Shown here: piece by piece, positions 22,425-23,887 of the stretch
Position numbering within the stretch: the stretch's first letter is position 1
Layout of the letters: each line of letters begins with the position of its first letter
Source: Elysia marginata
Lineage: Eukaryota; Mollusca; Gastropoda; Plakobranchidae
Length of the DNA: 23,887 nucleotides
NCBI GenBank assembly: GCA_019649035.1
Contig: BMAT01002740.1
Span: forward strand, 231,040 to 254,926
Reading direction: 5' to 3'
Notes under the pieces: generated by a model
Told to the model about the DNA's origin: nothing
Seen by the model: the letters and a program-made list of their open reading frames with translations, nothing else
The model's database searches: none
Position numbers and translations under genes: made by a program

Positions 22425-22750
22425 CTGGACTGGCAAGAGTGACAAGCCCCTCTTTTATTTACACCAATGCAAGCCATAGTTACTTCCCTGGAATAGAAAA
22501 TATAAAGAGTTTATTTGATTCTTGGCATAAGGCTTCAAGCATAGACCATGTTCCACCTCGATTAAGCAACAAATAAAAATCCACTAGAGAGTGGAAAGAG
22601 CTAAGTGTCTTTGTCACCAACTTGGAAATCACCAAACAATTTGGGTGCAGAGAGAAGAATTGTCTCAAGCCTTCCAAAAATTTGAAAAGGTTGCAACTTT
22701 TTAAGCTGCAACAGCATCAACTCTGACACGTCCTGCTTGCTGTGTCTTAC

Positions 22751-23128
22751 TCTTAGTGGAAATAGACATTCTCTACTGAATTTTCTCTCTTTGAGGTCGT
22801 AAGTCTGGGAATCTGGAAAAAATTGGAACAGAAAAAAAGTCTTATAGAGATACAGAACCAATAAGGAATATTTAAGAAACAAAGCTTGAGTCGTTGTAAA
22901 GAAATCAATGTCTTTATGGAGCTGCAGTACATGTTTTGAAAATGCAGAATACAAAACCATATCATCCATGCAATCACCAGAAATTGAGAATCTGGATGAT
23001 AAGTAATAATTCAGCAAAAAGGTAAGATTGTACATGCTAGTTGTAATATTACTTTGAGAAAAAGAAACTCCCACTGCCACATTAGTAACCTGATCTTTAA
23101 ATGGCATCGCAGGAGTTAGCAATAACAA
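22751..23128 (-). CDS. Candidate penultimate coding segment, unidentified protein
   Basis: This lies in the longest open frame of the window (22601-23128, 175 codons from its first ATG, open further upstream to about 23200); the next longest is 108. Visible segments are VTNVAVGVSFSQSN, a hydrophobic block (MYNLTFLLNYYLSS), DDMVLYSAFSKHVLQLHKD and, near the end, KFSRECLFPLR. A strong donor (CCACTAAGA then GTAAGA) ends this model at 22751 in phase 0. A polypyrimidine tract ending TTTTTTCCAG near 22810 could mark another internal acceptor, so part of the Phe/Leu-rich YLYKTFFLFQFF segment may be intronic. No secure domain. The start is not fixed: 23128 is simply the first ATG-preceded position and real coding may begin at an upstream acceptor. 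It lies immediately downstream of Helitron remains, so a captured gene fragment is possible. Confidence 0.35.
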
Positions 23129-23228
23129 GCTAGTACCCTTCTTCGAACAGGAAAATTTACATACAAAGGATGTTGGAAAATGTGATGTTGGATGAAGGTC
23201 AAAGAGAGAGACAAGGTTTAGTTATCTT

Positions 23229-23887
23229 TTCAAACATATAGCGACCTCCAGTGTATGATGAAGGCAAAATGATTCTCTGGCCGAAGTTTCAGGGGTCTGC
23301 ATTGTCCTAGTGTGATGTGGCATCTCACAATTCACCATAAGAGTCTGCCCTCATTTACTCTCAATACCCTGCTGGTGTCGTAAGTACTGAAGACGACCAC
23401 GTTCAAATTCAATTTTAGCCTGTGCGTCCACAATGAATTGTTGAAATAATTCTCTAGTCAACAATATATAATTGCCAGGCCTAATAGAGAAATGGAAGCC
23501 ATAGTACTGAAGCTAAAAAACCTTATGTCTGCTTGGAAGTTTTAACTGAAGGTTCCAGCCGTCTGTGCCAAACGGAGGTAGTATGGAAAACTGAAGAGCG
23601 TCATAAGCTTTGTGTAATTCACTGATGCATCTACACTCATTGCTTCTTGTGTGCAAAACAATATCTCTATGTCCTACAGGGTCATTTGGCATCAGAGCAG
23701 CAATGTCATTTGAGGTTAGTGTATTGTATCATCTTTTGTGTTCTCCAGAGGTCCTAAAATTCTCACGGATTACTATGTCATATGAATTATAACAGTTGTG
23801 GGCGAATTCATATGCACACCTCATCTGACTAATGTATCGATTGTGTTGATGTAGCATATATCTTGCACATCTGTGAGAATACTATAC
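23229..23887 (-). pseudogene. Helitron Rep/helicase N-terminal region, decayed fragment
   Basis: The minus-strand frame beginning at 23887 reads, in order, DIAALMPND, RDIVLHTRSNECRCISELH, KAYDALQFSILPPFGTDGWN, LQYYGFHFSIRP, ELFQQFIVDAQAKIEFERGR and LQYLRHQQ. After a frameshift, another frame gives GQRIILPSSYTGGRYMFEKI (rc of 23229-23282). This is the recognisable order of the Helitron_like_N domain found in Helitron rolling-circle transposase proteins: RDIVL, SELHxxYDxLQ, PxGxDGW, QYY, LFQQxxVDxxAKIE, RLxYxR, LPSSxTGxxRYM. In-frame stops at codons 2, 53, 125 and 179 (23882-23884, 23729-23731, 23513-23515, 23351-23353) and the frameshift make it non-functional. The HUH catalytic motif and the helicase are not in the window. 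The fragment runs off the right edge. Confidence 0.9.

Noticed and set aside
1..23887. CRISPR arrays, operons, phage genes or bacterial defence systems
   Set aside because: No regularly spaced direct repeats and no tightly packed coding frames. The window is eukaryotic intergenic or intronic DNA.

Overview
The window looks like non-coding, AT-rich DNA from an animal nuclear genome. A gastropod mollusc is my best guess, because short words of the TCTAGATCTAGA / AGGTCTAG type recur, but this is a base-composition impression and not proof. Long stretches of low-complexity T-rich sequence, a run of unresolved bases at 10801-10813, no operon-like ORF packing, splice-site-like signals and several decayed eukaryotic transposons all argue against a prokaryote or phage. 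No complete protein-coding gene is present. Almost every short ORF is compatible with chance.

The supported content is mostly mobile-element debris. From left to right: a 49-bp tandem duplication (1107-1204) beside a possible tRNA-derived SINE; a three-level nested transposon stack at 2984-4766 (pogo/Tigger-like element, containing a second pogo-like MITE, containing a TTAA-flanked piggyBac-like element); a pogo-like element at 8072-9010 with a hAT-like MITE inserted in it; a possible terminal exon at 11021; a 155-bp MITE at 12454-12608 related to the 8072 element; an intact solo LTR with exact 5-bp target duplications at 14552-15208; a long imperfect foldback at 18091-18250; the 3' end of a non-LTR retrotransposon ORF on the minus strand (19048-19575); another pogo-like MITE at 20516-20694; and, at the right edge on the minus strand, a decayed Helitron Rep N-terminal region (23229-23887).

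The best candidate for host coding sequence is on the minus strand at about 22191-23128. It holds the longest open frame in the window (175 codons), an in-phase splice model to a last exon, and a polyadenylation signal at 21706-21711. I do not recognise it securely. A weak, collinear resemblance to the C-terminus of the kinetochore protein Zwilch is offered only as a hypothesis. No gene network or new biological system can be claimed. The notable feature is the unusually readable insertion history, with target-site duplications marking which element landed in which.
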